A stretch of DNA of 24,010 bases from a virus (IMGVR_UViG_3300021964_000529:1-24010), one strand, 5' to 3'; shown: positions 7,661 to 15,403, counted from the stretch's first letter. Numbers and translations are program-made. Notes: generated by a model from the sequence alone, not told the origin.

Positions 7661-8311
7661 ATGATTATTGGCATTTGTGGACTCATAGGTTCGGGTAAAG
7701 GAACCGTTGCAGACTTCTTGGTAGAGCAAAGAGGCTTTACAAAAATATCATTTGCAGATAAACTCAAAGACGGTGTTGCTAGTGTGTTTGGTTGGGACCG
7801 AGAAATGCTAGAAGGCAACACAGAAGATTCACGTGCTTGGCGCGAAAAAGTAGATCCTTACTGGAGTACAGAACTAGGTAAACCTGTAACTCCTCGTTTG
7901 GTGCTACAACTGTTTGGTACAGACTGTATGCGTAATGGCTTCTATGATGGTATATGGGTAAGCCTAGTAAAACAGCAATTACTTGCACATCCTGAAACAG
8001 ATTTTGTTATACCCGATGTACGTTTTGAAAATGAAGCAGAAATGATTCGTTCTATTGGTGGTAAACTATGGCGTGTTAAACGAGGCGATGACCCCGAATG
8101 GTGGGAAATTGCACAAACAGAGATGCGTCAAAAAGCGGCACAGAAACAATCAAAAGGCATTGTTGTATCACACAAAATGGAAGACAAATACCCAGATGTG
8201 CATATCTCAGAATGGGCGTGGGCGAATGTAGAATTTGACGCTGTAATTGAAAATGATAGCAGTGTTGAGTTTCTTAAAAATCGGGTGTTAAGTCACCTTG
8301 TTTCCAAGTAA
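7661..8311 (+). CDS. 1: Deoxynucleoside monophosphate kinase (T4 gene 1 type)
   Basis: A 216-residue kinase beginning at the P-loop: MIIGICGLIGSGKG (Walker A GLIGSGKG at residues 7-14), followed by SFADKLKD, the lid and base-binding region, PDVRFENEAEMI (118-129), GGKLWRVKR (133-141) and HISEWAW with DAVIEND near the end. These are the hallmarks of phage dNMP kinases, which phosphorylate dTMP, dGMP and modified dCMP to diphosphates for phage DNA synthesis; T4 gp1 is 241 residues. The start at 7661 is chosen because of the AAAGGA site and the sigma70-like promoter just upstream. It is a metabolic gene between structural genes with its own early-type promoter. Its 3' end overlaps the convergent HNH gene by 38 nt. 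Confidence 0.9.
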   Translation: MIIGICGLIGSGKGTVADFLVEQRGFTKISFADKLKDGVASVFGWDREMLEGNTEDSRAWREKVDPYWSTELGKPVTPRLVLQLFGTDCMRNGFYDGIWVSLVKQQLLAHPETDFVIPDVRFENEAEMIRSIGGKLWRVKRGDDPEWWEIAQTEMRQKAAQKQSKGIVVSHKMEDKYPDVHISEWAWANVEFDAVIENDSSVEFLKNRVLSHLVSK

Positions 8312-8612
8312 ATCCTTGTTTGTGTAGTATTCGCTGACAGTTTGCACACACTGTTTTAAGATTACCGTGCCTACAGTTTGTTAGTTTACCATCTATATGA
8401 TACACTGCAAATTGCTCCTTGTGATTGCTTTCAAATCCGCACTTGTCACACTTGTCTTTTTGCCTATAACCTAGAGTATACCACATAGGTGTACTAGGAG
8501 TTCTACCTCTAGCACATTGTTCGCACTTACTTCTATAGTAGGTTTTACGACCCTTTTTATAATTAACTGCACAGGGTCTACGTTTACATGATTTACATAA
8601 TGGTCTTGTCAT
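8274..8612 (-). CDS. HNH-like zinc protein (putative endonuclease)
   Basis: A 112-residue protein. The frame is open up to 8666, but the ATG at 8612 is preferred because a late octamer GGTAAATA ends exactly 5 nt before it and the extra residues are only Arg/Lys-rich. It has two zinc-ribbon CxxC pairs in the N-terminal part (C6/C9 and C30/C33) and an HNH-type core: C55xxC58, YHIDG (H72), GNLKTVCANC (N84, C89, C92). The first His, the Asn and both CxxC of the HNH fold are present, but the usual final His of CxxCH is Gln (Q93), although H97 is close. It could be a nicking or homing-type nuclease, or a DNA-binding relative without nuclease activity. It is alone on this strand between gp13/dNMP kinase and gp18. 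Confidence 0.75.
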   Translation of the reverse strand: MTRPLCKSCKRRPCAVNYKKGRKTYYRSKCEQCARGRTPSTPMWYTLGYRQKDKCDKCGFESNHKEQFAVYHIDGKLTNCRHGNLKTVCANCQRILHKQGFTWKQGDLTPDF

Positions 8613-8617
8613 AATTG

Positions 8618-8625
8618 TATTTACC
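8618..8625 (-). promoter_or_regulatory. Late promoter octamer of the HNH gene
   Basis: On the minus strand GGTAAATA is followed by CAATT and ATG, a 5-nt spacing. The sequence TAAATACAATTA is shared with the gp14 promoter. No Shine-Dalgarno at normal distance. Confidence 0.6.
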
Positions 8626-8680
8626 CGCCCTTTTCGATACCTTTTTCGCTGTATATTATACCGCATTTTTGGATCTTGTT

Positions 8681-8688
8681 GCTAAATA
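8681..8688 (+). promoter_or_regulatory. Late promoter octamer of gp18
   Basis: GCTAAATA lies 34 nt before the sheath ATG, predicting a leader of about 30 nt that holds a strong AAAGGAG ribosome binding site at 8708-8714, 8 nt from the ATG. This is the leadered late-promoter type expected for a very abundant protein. Confidence 0.7.
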
Positions 8689-8722
8689 TGTTTAAGAACT
8701 TAAATTTAAAGGAGTTAAAAAG

Positions 8723-11700
8723 ATGGCACTATCATCACCAGGAGTTGAAGTCAGCGTAATTGACGAAAGTTTTTACACGCCAGCCACAGCATCTACAGTA
8801 CCACTAATTATTGTAGCAACGGCGGCTAATAAGCCTAACGGCGCAGGTACAGGAACTGCCGCAGGAACACTTTCCGCGAATGCAGGTACACCTTACCTAA
8901 TTACATCACAAAGAGAATTAACAGAAACGTTTGGTAATCCAACGTTCTATACAGATTCTAGCAACAATCCGTTACATGGTAACGAATTGAATGAATATGG
9001 TCTACAAGCGGCATATTCATTCTTGGGTGTTGCTAACAGAACATATGTTGTTCGTGCAAATGCAGATTTAGGCGAACTAACAGGTGCATCATCAGCACCG
9101 GCAGGTACACCAGCAGATGGAACATATTGGTTAGACACTAATGATTCATTATATGGTGTATTTGAATGGGACAAATCAACACAAAAATTTGCTAACAAGG
9201 CTCCATTAGTTCTTAACTCCGCTACAGACCTTGTTGGAAACGTAAGTTCAGGTGATCCAAAATCAAGCGTAGGATCAAAAGGTGACTATGCCATCGTCAC
9301 TGCTAGAACATCAAACGATGTTTACTACAAAAACGCAGATAACGTTTGGGTTAAAGTAGGTACAACTACAAGTGCAAATGTTGCAAGTGCGGCAGGAAGC
9401 ACATTTACTTCAGACAGTTGGGCATCAAGTTGGCCAACTATCCAAGCAACAGTTGCTTCACCAACTTTATCATCAGGTCATGCTGTAAATATTAATGGAA
9501 CTGCTGTTACAATAAGTGGTACTACTGTATCAGATTTAGCAACAGCAATTAATGCGGCAAGTATTACAGGTGTTGCGGCAAAAGTTACAGCAGGTGGAAT
9601 TTTAGAAATTTACACAGATGGAACTTCAAGCACAGACGGTACAACAGACGACGGAGCAATTATTATTGCAGATGCTACAGGTGATAACATCTGTGACACA
9701 CTAGGCATTGTTGAAACTTACTATGCTGGTCCAGAAGTACAAATTAGCAAACACTCAAGTGTTCCTACTTGGAAGTCAACTGATACATTAACTGTAGCAG
9801 GCACTTCACACAGTGCTAACAGACCAACAGGTAGTGTATGGTTTAAAACTTCAGTACCAAACCTAGGTGTAAAACTTACTACAAAAGTATGGAATGATAC
9901 ATTAGGTGCATGGACAAGTGTAAACACACCGGTCTACAACACAAGACAACAAGCAGTTTATGAAATTGATTCAACAGGTGGAACACAGATTCCAGCAGGA
10001 ACAGTTTTTGCTCTTGCAAACTATACAGGTAGAGCAACAGCAGATGATTCAACAACAGGTGTTGAAGAATTAGTAAACTTTAAATTATACAGACGTGTTA
10101 CAAGTTCACCAACTACAGTTACAGGTCAAGAGCAAGGTGCAAATCCAACTGTAACCGCAGGTTCGTTTACAATGGCAGAAACACTTGCTAACTCAGGTGA
10201 ATTTAATACTGCACAAAGTATTAGTGTAGGTGGTACTACTGTAGAAGACGTTGCAACAGCAATTAGCAGTAAAGGATTTACTAATATTGTTGCAAGCGTA
10301 TCAAACGGCTTCCTAACTATTTCACACAAATTAGGCGGCGAAATTAAAATTACTGACACTTATGGTTTATTTGCAAGTGCAGGATTTACTGGTTGGTCAA
10401 GAAACAGTGCAACTGGTGTAGAAAGCGGATCCGCTAACTTCTACACAGCAGGTGCAGACGATGACAACACATTTGTTATCTCTAACTGGAAACCACTAGT
10501 ATACCAAGCAAGCAATGATGCTCCGACAGCAACTCCAGCAGACGGAACATTATGGTATGACACTACAGTTGATGAAGTGGATATCATGGTAAACGACGGA
10601 ACTAAATGGGTAGGTTATCTAAACTACACACCATATGCTGGTGCAACTGATCCTAATGGTCCGATTGTAAGTGCTACAGAGCCTAAGAAAACAGGCGGAC
10701 AAAGTGATAACACAGATTTAGAAGAAGGTGATATTTGGGTTGATACTTCAGATGTTGAAAAGTATGGTCAAAACGTTTATCGTTGGGACAACACTGCACT
10801 TGAATGGGTAGCAATTGATGTTACTGATCAAACAACAGAAGACGGTATTATTTTTGCAGATGCACGTTACGGTTCAAGTGGTGCAACTGGAGATACTAAA
10901 GCAGATATCGACGATCTTTTAAGCACAAACTATGTTGATCCAGACTGTCCGGATCCAGCACTTTACCCACGTGGTATGTTGCTATGGAACACAAGACGTT
11001 CAGGTTTCAATGTTAAGAAATTTGTAAGAGGACATGTTGACATTACAGCAAACAGTGGTAAAAACACTCGTTACTTAGACGAAGCAATGACTTCATACAA
11101 AACAAATCGTTGGATTGGTTGGAACACAACTAAATCAGATGGTTCAGGATTATTTGGTAGACACGCTCAACGTGCAACAGTAGTTGCGGCGATGAAGGCA
11201 AGTGTAAATGCAAACGAATTGCTACGTGACGAAGAGACACGTAACTTTACATTGTTAAGTGCTCCAGGTTATCCAGAACTTACAACAGACTTAATTAACT
11301 TAAACGTTGATAGAGGTATTACAGGATTTGTGGTTGGAGATACTCCATTTAGACTACGTCCTACTGCTACTGAGTTACAAAATTATGGTAACAACACAGC
11401 AAGTGCCGCTACTGACGGTGAAGAAGGACTTGTAAGTTATGATGAATACATGGCGGCATTTTATCCATCAGGACTAACAACAGACATTAATGGTAACAAC
11501 ATTGTTGTTCCAGCATCACACATGATGCTACGTACTATTGCAGTAAGTGATGCAGTTTCTTATCCATGGTTTGCTCCAGCAGGAACAAGACGTGGTGGCA
11601 TTACTAACGCATCAGCAGTTGGTTACATTGACGGCGAAGGTGAGTTTAATGCTGTTGCATTGAATGACGGTGTTCGTGAAACAATGGCTGGTGTTAAAAT

Positions 11701-12106
11701 TAACCCACTAACATTTATTACTGGTAGTGGATTGGTTAACTTTGGTCAATACACAAGAGCAAGAAATGCAAGTTCATTAGATAGAATTAACGTTGCACGT
11801 TTAGTTGCTTATCTAAGAAGACAGTTTAGTTTGCTTGGTAAGCCATTTATGTTTGAACCAAATGATAAAATCACACGTGATGAGATCAAGCAAGCAATGG
11901 AAAGCCTATTATTAGAATTAGTAGGACAAAGAGCAGTTTACGACTTCTTAGTTGTATGTGATGAAACAAACAACACACCAGCAAGAATTGATCGTAATGA
12001 ACTCTATGTTGATGTTGCAATTGAACCAGTTAAGAGTGTGGAATTCATTTACATTCCATTACGCCTAAAGAACACAGGCGAGATAGCAACTTTGGGCAAT
12101 CTATAA
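8723..12106 (+). CDS. 18: Tail sheath protein gp18, unusually long
   Basis: A 1127-residue contractile sheath subunit. The N-terminal ~120 residues start with MALSSPGVEVSVID and contain the family's SFLGVANRTYVVRAN strand. The sheath fold resumes near residue 707 and includes YPRGMLLWNTRRSGF (748-762) and the conserved C-terminal region from VNFGQYTRARNA through LRRQFSLLGKPFMFEPND to the beta-strand end. T4 gp18 is 659 residues; the excess is a ~580-residue insertion (about 121-705) rich in Gly/Thr/Ser/Asp. The insertion holds five Trp/Tyr modules and two copies of an INGT-type module (about 254-299 and 498-540). Insertions at this place in T4 sheath point outward, so these are probably surface decorations. 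The gene has its own late promoter and strong ribosome binding site, and gp19 follows 35 nt later. Confidence 0.95.
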   Translation: MALSSPGVEVSVIDESFYTPATASTVPLIIVATAANKPNGAGTGTAAGTLSANAGTPYLITSQRELTETFGNPTFYTDSSNNPLHGNELNEYGLQAAYSFLGVANRTYVVRANADLGELTGASSAPAGTPADGTYWLDTNDSLYGVFEWDKSTQKFANKAPLVLNSATDLVGNVSSGDPKSSVGSKGDYAIVTARTSNDVYYKNADNVWVKVGTTTSANVASAAGSTFTSDSWASSWPTIQATVASPTLSSGHAVNINGTAVTISGTTVSDLATAINAASITGVAAKVTAGGILEIYTDGTSSTDGTTDDGAIIIADATGDNICDTLGIVETYYAGPEVQISKHSSVPTWKSTDTLTVAGTSHSANRPTGSVWFKTSVPNLGVKLTTKVWNDTLGAWTSVNTPVYNTRQQAVYEIDSTGGTQIPAGTVFALANYTGRATADDSTTGVEELVNFKLYRRVTSSPTTVTGQEQGANPTVTAGSFTMAETLANSGEFNTAQSISVGGTTVEDVATAISSKGFTNIVASVSNGFLTISHKLGGEIKITDTYGLFASAGFTGWSRNSATGVESGSANFYTAGADDDNTFVISNWKPLVYQASNDAPTATPADGTLWYDTTVDEVDIMVNDGTKWVGYLNYTPYAGATDPNGPIVSATEPKKTGGQSDNTDLEEGDIWVDTSDVEKYGQNVYRWDNTALEWVAIDVTDQTTEDGIIFADARYGSSGATGDTKADIDDLLSTNYVDPDCPDPALYPRGMLLWNTRRSGFNVKKFVRGHVDITANSGKNTRYLDEAMTSYKTNRWIGWNTTKSDGSGLFGRHAQRATVVAAMKASVNANELLRDEETRNFTLLSAPGYPELTTDLINLNVDRGITGFVVGDTPFRLRPTATELQNYGNNTASAATDGEEGLVSYDEYMAAFYPSGLTTDINGNNIVVPASHMMLRTIAVSDAVSYPWFAPAGTRRGGITNASAVGYIDGEGEFNAVALNDGVRETMAGVKINPLTFITGSGLVNFGQYTRARNASSLDRINVARLVAYLRRQFSLLGKPFMFEPNDKITRDEIKQAMESLLLELVGQRAVYDFLVVCDETNNTPARIDRNELYVDVAIEPVKSVEFIYIPLRLKNTGEIATLGNL
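9083..10837 (+). repeat. Modular insertion in the sheath protein
   Basis: Residues ~121-705 of gp18 are built from short repeated modules. Five are of the type GTxWxDT...Y.W/N...W: at nt 9095-9172, 9278-9358, 9824-9922, 10532-10618 and 10724-10816. Two longer modules share a core of TTVSDLATAIN / TTVEDVATAIS followed by a strand ending LEIYTD / LTISHK (nt about 9473-9622 and 10211-10330). The second type resembles the hook-IN type motif of flagellar hook-associated proteins. Confidence 0.6.
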
Positions 12107-12110
12107 TGGT

Positions 12111-12118
12111 GATAAATA
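12111..12118 (+). promoter_or_regulatory. Late promoter octamer of gp19
   Basis: GATAAATA begins 4 nt after the gp18 stop and ends 23 nt before the gp19 ATG. The predicted leader includes AAGGAG at 12128-12133, 8 nt from the ATG. It allows tube protein to be made independently of the long sheath gene. Confidence 0.7.
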
Positions 12119-12141
12119 ACTATATACAAGGAGCAAATTAG

Positions 12142-12768
12142 ATGGCTATTTCAAGTTTAAGTAAATTTACAGTTCCGTTGGCAAGTGACCAGTCAGCAAG
12201 TTCACAAGGCTTGTTGATGCCGAAACTCAAGTATCGCTTTAGAGTGAGTCTTGAAAACTTCGGCGCAGGTGCACCTAACATCGAACTAACAAAACAAATT
12301 ATTGATGTTACAAGACCAAATGTAAACTTTGAATCAATTGCGATTGATGTTTACAACTCAAAAGTTTACTACGCAGGTAAACACACATGGCAACCAATTA
12401 CAATCACAATACGTGATGATGTAAACAATGCTGTGAGCAAGAGTGCTGGTCAACAGTTACAGAAACAGTTCGATTTCTTCGAACAATCAAGTGCGGCAAG
12501 TGGTATCGACTACAAATTTAAAACTAGAATTGAAATTCTAGATGGTGGTAACGGTGCTAATAGTCCAAATGTACTTGAAACATTCGAACTAGTTGGTTGT
12601 TTCGTACAAGATATTAACTACAATCAATTGAGTTACGGAGATTCAAATCCGGTTGACGTTACTATGTCAATTCAATACGATAACGCTATCCAAACTAATG
12701 GTGCTGGTCAGCCAGAAGGTATTGGTACAGCGATTGGTAGAACAATTAGAACCTTAGCAACAGGTTAA
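12142..12768 (+). CDS. 19: Tail tube protein gp19
   Basis: A 208-residue protein. Visible family features are the N-terminal KLKYRFRVSLENFG (residues 28-41), the strand segment with DVTRPNVNFES and YYAGKHTWQPITITIRDD (75-92), and the C-terminal FELVGCFVQDINYNQL with NPVDVTMSIQYDNA. Together these are the signature of T4-type tail tube subunits, which stack as hexamers inside the sheath. T4 gp19 is 163 residues, so this is modestly longer, with extra residues at both ends. The gene has its own late promoter and AAGGAG site and is followed at once by a strong intrinsic terminator, so gp18 and gp19 form a separately controlled pair. Confidence 0.93.
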   Translation: MAISSLSKFTVPLASDQSASSQGLLMPKLKYRFRVSLENFGAGAPNIELTKQIIDVTRPNVNFESIAIDVYNSKVYYAGKHTWQPITITIRDDVNNAVSKSAGQQLQKQFDFFEQSSAASGIDYKFKTRIEILDGGNGANSPNVLETFELVGCFVQDINYNQLSYGDSNPVDVTMSIQYDNAIQTNGAGQPEGIGTAIGRTIRTLATG

Positions 12769-12796
12769 GGGCATAAAAATAGTCATCTGTTTTAAT

Positions 12797-12829
12797 GGTC
12801 GGAGACGTAAAAATCTCCGACCTTTTTTT
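12797..12829 (+). terminator. Intrinsic terminator after gp19
   Basis: A perfect 9-bp stem GGTCGGAGA / TCTCCGACC (12797-12805 with 12814-12822), an 8-nt A-rich loop and a run of seven T. It lies 28 nt after the gp19 stop and directly before the next late promoter. Confidence 0.93.
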
Positions 12830-12832
12830 ATG

Positions 12833-12840
12833 AATAAATA
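12833..12840 (+). promoter_or_regulatory. Late promoter octamer of the 12846 gene
   Basis: AATAAATA-ATAGT-ATG: the octamer ends exactly 5 nt before the start codon and begins 3 nt after the terminator T-run. No Shine-Dalgarno. Any transcript reading from this promoter should begin at or next to the A of the ATG. Confidence 0.68.
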
Positions 12841-12845
12841 ATAGT

Positions 12846-14036
12846 ATGGCAAAGTTAACTAAATTTCTAGGATCAGTAGCGAACGGTATATTTGGCAGTC
12901 AAGGAGACATGCGTGATTACCAACATGCGGCAAGGTTGTTCACAGACAACTTTATGCGTTTATCTCCAAAAGTAGAATTTTTATATCATGTATATCTAGA
13001 TATTAATCCTACCGCAATTAGAACACCTAATCCTTTTTATGGATTCAATGAAGCAGAAGCAAGAATCGAAACTGGTATGCTTGTAAAGGGTTTTAATTTA
13101 CCCGGCGTTACTGTTAATACAGAAACAAAAAACCAATACGGTAAAAAGACAAACATTCAAACTGCAATACAGTACAATCCTGTTACAATGACGTTTCATG
13201 ATGATAACAATGGATTGATTGGAGGACTTTGGGAACAGTATTTCAAGAGTCAGTATGCTGATAGTCAATTTATTGATTTTTTACAAATTGAGCCAACTTA
13301 TAATTCACAAAAGTCTACAACTGAAACGTTAGTCGCAGGTACTAAAACCACAACAACATCAACTAAACAAACAGGATTAAAATTTGGTTTTGACAATTAT
13401 AAAAGTGTAAGATTTTTTAACAATATTAAACTATATCAACTTAGTAAAAAAAGATTTTTTGAATTTACATTAATCAACCCTATCATACAACAGTGGACAC
13501 CGCCTAACATGAACAGTGCAAGTAGTAATCCTGCTGAAAATCAAATGGTTGTAATATACGAAGGAATTAAGTATGCAACCGGACGGGTCAGTACAGAGAC
13601 TGTAAAAGGATTTACAGCCTTGCATTACGATAATATTCCTTCACCGTTAGGATCCGGAGCCGCTGGACTATTTGGCCAAGGCGGAGTATTAGCCGGAGGT
13701 TTAGATGTAGTTGGCGATGTGTTACAGGGAGACATTTTTACAGATCCTTTTGCACTACTAGGAACCGCAATCAAAGCCAAACGTACATATGACGGAGCCA
13801 AACAATTATCAAGCGAAGGTATAAAAAACGAAGTAACAGGTATTGTAACAAGAAGTGTTACAAACGCGGCCAACAGAACTATTACAATGAGCGGGTTTGA
13901 TACTGTTGATCAAACATTTGCTACTCCAGCAAATCAAGAAGAAACAGTTGTATACAATCCAGCACAGCAAATTAACAATGACAGTCAACAAGGCAATGGC
14001 GGCGAAGGTCAAAATAGTAGTACCAGTACTAGGTGA
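12846..14036 (+). CDS. Tail-tube-fold virion protein, possibly gp54/gp48-like tube initiator or cap
   Basis: A 396-residue protein. Residues 40-260 follow the architecture of tail tube-fold proteins: VEFLYHVYLDI (43-53), KGFNLPGVTVNTETKNQYG (81-99), NPVTMTFHDDNNGLIGGLWE (111-130) and a late strand VVIYEGIKYATGRV. The same order of elements (ligand strand, LPG turn, PVTMTFHDD, LWE) is seen in tube and baseplate-hub tube proteins. The C-terminal ~140 residues are Gly/Ala-rich then Asn/Gln-rich and probably flexible. In T4, gp48 and gp54 are tube-like proteins that start tube growth at the baseplate and also have extended tails; this is my best guess, and a tube paralogue or tail completion protein is the alternative. 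It has a late octamer 5 nt from the ATG and no ribosome binding site. Confidence 0.72.
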   Translation: MAKLTKFLGSVANGIFGSQGDMRDYQHAARLFTDNFMRLSPKVEFLYHVYLDINPTAIRTPNPFYGFNEAEARIETGMLVKGFNLPGVTVNTETKNQYGKKTNIQTAIQYNPVTMTFHDDNNGLIGGLWEQYFKSQYADSQFIDFLQIEPTYNSQKSTTETLVAGTKTTTTSTKQTGLKFGFDNYKSVRFFNNIKLYQLSKKRFFEFTLINPIIQQWTPPNMNSASSNPAENQMVVIYEGIKYATGRVSTETVKGFTALHYDNIPSPLGSGAAGLFGQGGVLAGGLDVVGDVLQGDIFTDPFALLGTAIKAKRTYDGAKQLSSEGIKNEVTGIVTRSVTNAANRTITMSGFDTVDQTFATPANQEETVVYNPAQQINNDSQQGNGGEGQNSSTSTR

Positions 14037-14067
14037 AAATAGTACTCCTAACAATGGATAAAAAATT

Positions 14068-14454
14068 ATGGCAATAACATATTCAAACTTACCAATTCCA
14101 GACAAGAGCATTCAAAAAGATAGCAGTGACAACACTATTAAATTTTTTGATGCTTACAATAAAAAACAATTACAGTTTAAAGCAAGTGAAAGCGATGCTG
14201 TGATTTCCTTCTTTACAGGAAGAGGAATGGAATCAAATGCCGCAAGAAGTACAGCACTAATTTTTTTAACACAGTGTAAACTTGATGGTGTTAATCCATT
14301 ACAACTTTTAGATCAACTAAAAGAAATAGATAGTGTAAAACTAACAAACGCAATAGGTCAAATACTTAATATCAATAGATTACCAACTAGTGGTCTTGGA
14401 ACTGCACAAGAAGAAGTCGAAGAAAATACTGCTAAGAGGAACATCGTTGCATAA
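14068..14454 (+). CDS. Unknown protein, probable virion or assembly component
   Basis: A 128-residue protein, not recognised. It begins MAITYSNLPIPDKSI, has a strand-rich N-terminal part (NTIKFFDAYNKKQLQFKASE) and a helical C-terminal half (AARSTALIFLTQCKL, PLQLLDQLKEI, KLTNAIGQILNINR), ending in an acidic tail. No membrane segment or signal peptide. The stop overlaps the ATG of the next gene (TAATG at 14452-14456), so it is coupled to the gp4-like nuclease. An A-rich GATAAAAA lies just before the ATG but does not match the late octamer well. Its position among tail and head-completion genes suggests a structural role; nothing more can be said. Confidence 0.8.
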   Translation: MAITYSNLPIPDKSIQKDSSDNTIKFFDAYNKKQLQFKASESDAVISFFTGRGMESNAARSTALIFLTQCKLDGVNPLQLLDQLKEIDSVKLTNAIGQILNINRLPTSGLGTAQEEVEENTAKRNIVA

Positions 14455-14900
14455 TGGCACGTTTAGGAAATTTTGCCCGCGGCAAATATGATTTAAAGAA
14501 TCCTGACAAGTATATAGGAACAAAAACTCCTATGTATAGAAGCAGTTGGGAATGGCACTTTATGAAAATGTGTGACGAACATCCAGCGGTTGCTAAATGG
14601 GCAAGCGAAAGCATTAAGATACCTTACAGAAATCCACTAGATGGAAAATACACAATTTATGTACCAGACTTTTTTATTGTTTACAGCAATAAGTCTGGAA
14701 AAACACGAGCAGAGATAATTGAAATCAAACCAGAAAATCACACCGTAAAAGAGCAGGTTGGTAAAAGTGCATATAACCAAGCCAACTATATTAAAAACAA
14801 AGCAAAGTGGGAAGCGGCCGCGAAGTATTGCAAACAACACGGTATACAGTTTAGAGTAGTAACTGAAAAAGATTTATTCCACCAAGGCAAGAGAAGATAA
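14454..14900 (+). CDS. 4: Head completion nuclease-like protein gp4
   Basis: A 148-residue protein matching the T4 gp4 pattern: RGKYDLKNPDKYIG (residues 9-22), YRSSWEWHFMKMCDEHP (28-44), a PYRNP...DGKY segment, then the PD-(D/E)xK-type core PDFFIVY (71-77) and EIIEIKP (87-93; E90 and K92), and a C-terminal NKAKWEAAAKYCKQHG helix. T4 gp4 is about 150 residues and is needed to complete the filled head before tail joining; a nuclease role at the DNA end fits the core motif. The ATG overlaps the previous stop. The codons at its end (AGA AGA TAA) form part of the GATAAGTA octamer for the next gene. Confidence 0.85.
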   Translation: MARLGNFARGKYDLKNPDKYIGTKTPMYRSSWEWHFMKMCDEHPAVAKWASESIKIPYRNPLDGKYTIYVPDFFIVYSNKSGKTRAEIIEIKPENHTVKEQVGKSAYNQANYIKNKAKWEAAAKYCKQHGIQFRVVTEKDLFHQGKRR

Positions 14901-14903
14901 GTA
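14896..14903 (+). promoter_or_regulatory. Variant late octamer before gp16
   Basis: GATAAGTA followed by TTATT and ATG: 5-nt spacing, one mismatch (A to G) from the TAAATA core. It includes the stop codon of the gp4 gene. The identical octamer at identical spacing precedes the large terminase gene. Confidence 0.5.
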
Positions 14904-14908
14904 TTATT

Positions 14909-15403
14909 ATGACAAAGAAGTTAGAAGAACTACTAGATTTACCTGAAGTTAAAGAGACCATGGAGCAGGTTGAAAAGCCAGAGCCTTCAAAAGAAGTCAA
15001 AAAAGAAACGGTCAACCTTGAGCGTAGTATAGCAGAATTTGATAAAATATCTGCCGCTTTACCTATGGTTAAAGGACTTGGAGAATTAGCAGATAAAGAA
15101 CTTGACGATCTAGCAGAAAAAGCAAAACAATCATATGAAGATCTAATGGATTTGGGCATGAATGTAGAATCACGTTATGCGGGTCGAGTATTCGAAACAG
15201 CAAGTAATATGCTTAAGAATGCCATCGAAGCAAAGAGCCAAAAACTAGATAAAAAGTTAAAAATGGTAGAATTGCAACTTAAAAAGCAAAATTTAGATCA
15301 AAAAGCAGGCGAAAACGTTGATACAGTAGATGCTGAAGGGTATGTTGTAATGGATCGCAATGCCATTTTAGAACGTATTTTAAACAAGGATCAAGATAAA
15401 TAA
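14909..15403 (+). CDS. 16: Terminase small subunit gp16
   Basis: A 164-residue, highly charged, helical protein, the same length as T4 gp16. The N-terminus has a short DLPEV element; residues 65-128 form the central helical pair (DDLAEKAKQSYEDLMDLGMN, then AGRVFETASNMLKNAIEAKS and a Lys-rich coiled-coil end) that corresponds to the oligomerisation helices of gp16 (DYGVVRRNMHF...HMEVFATLMGQM in T4). The C-terminus ends in a DRNAILERILN peptide. The small terminase forms a ring that recognises the DNA end and regulates the gp17 ATPase. Identification is by layout, length and the presence of gp17 downstream. No Shine-Dalgarno; a GATAAGTA octamer lies 5 nt before the ATG. Confidence 0.75.
   Translation: MTKKLEELLDLPEVKETMEQVEKPEPSKEVKKETVNLERSIAEFDKISAALPMVKGLGELADKELDDLAEKAKQSYEDLMDLGMNVESRYAGRVFETASNMLKNAIEAKSQKLDKKLKMVELQLKKQNLDQKAGENVDTVDAEGYVVMDRNAILERILNKDQDK
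15395..15402 (+). promoter_or_regulatory. Late promoter octamer of the 15426 gene
   Basis: GATAAATA overlaps the gp16 stop codon and is followed by a 23-nt region with AAAGGAG at 15412-15418, 7 nt from the ATG at 15426. It is a leadered type like gp18 and gp19, which suggests high expression of the 15426 gene. Confidence 0.65.

Noticed and set aside
14057-14064. GATAAAAA before the 14068 gene as a late octamer
   Set aside because: It lacks the TAAATA/TAAGTA core and the 5-nt spacing seen elsewhere.
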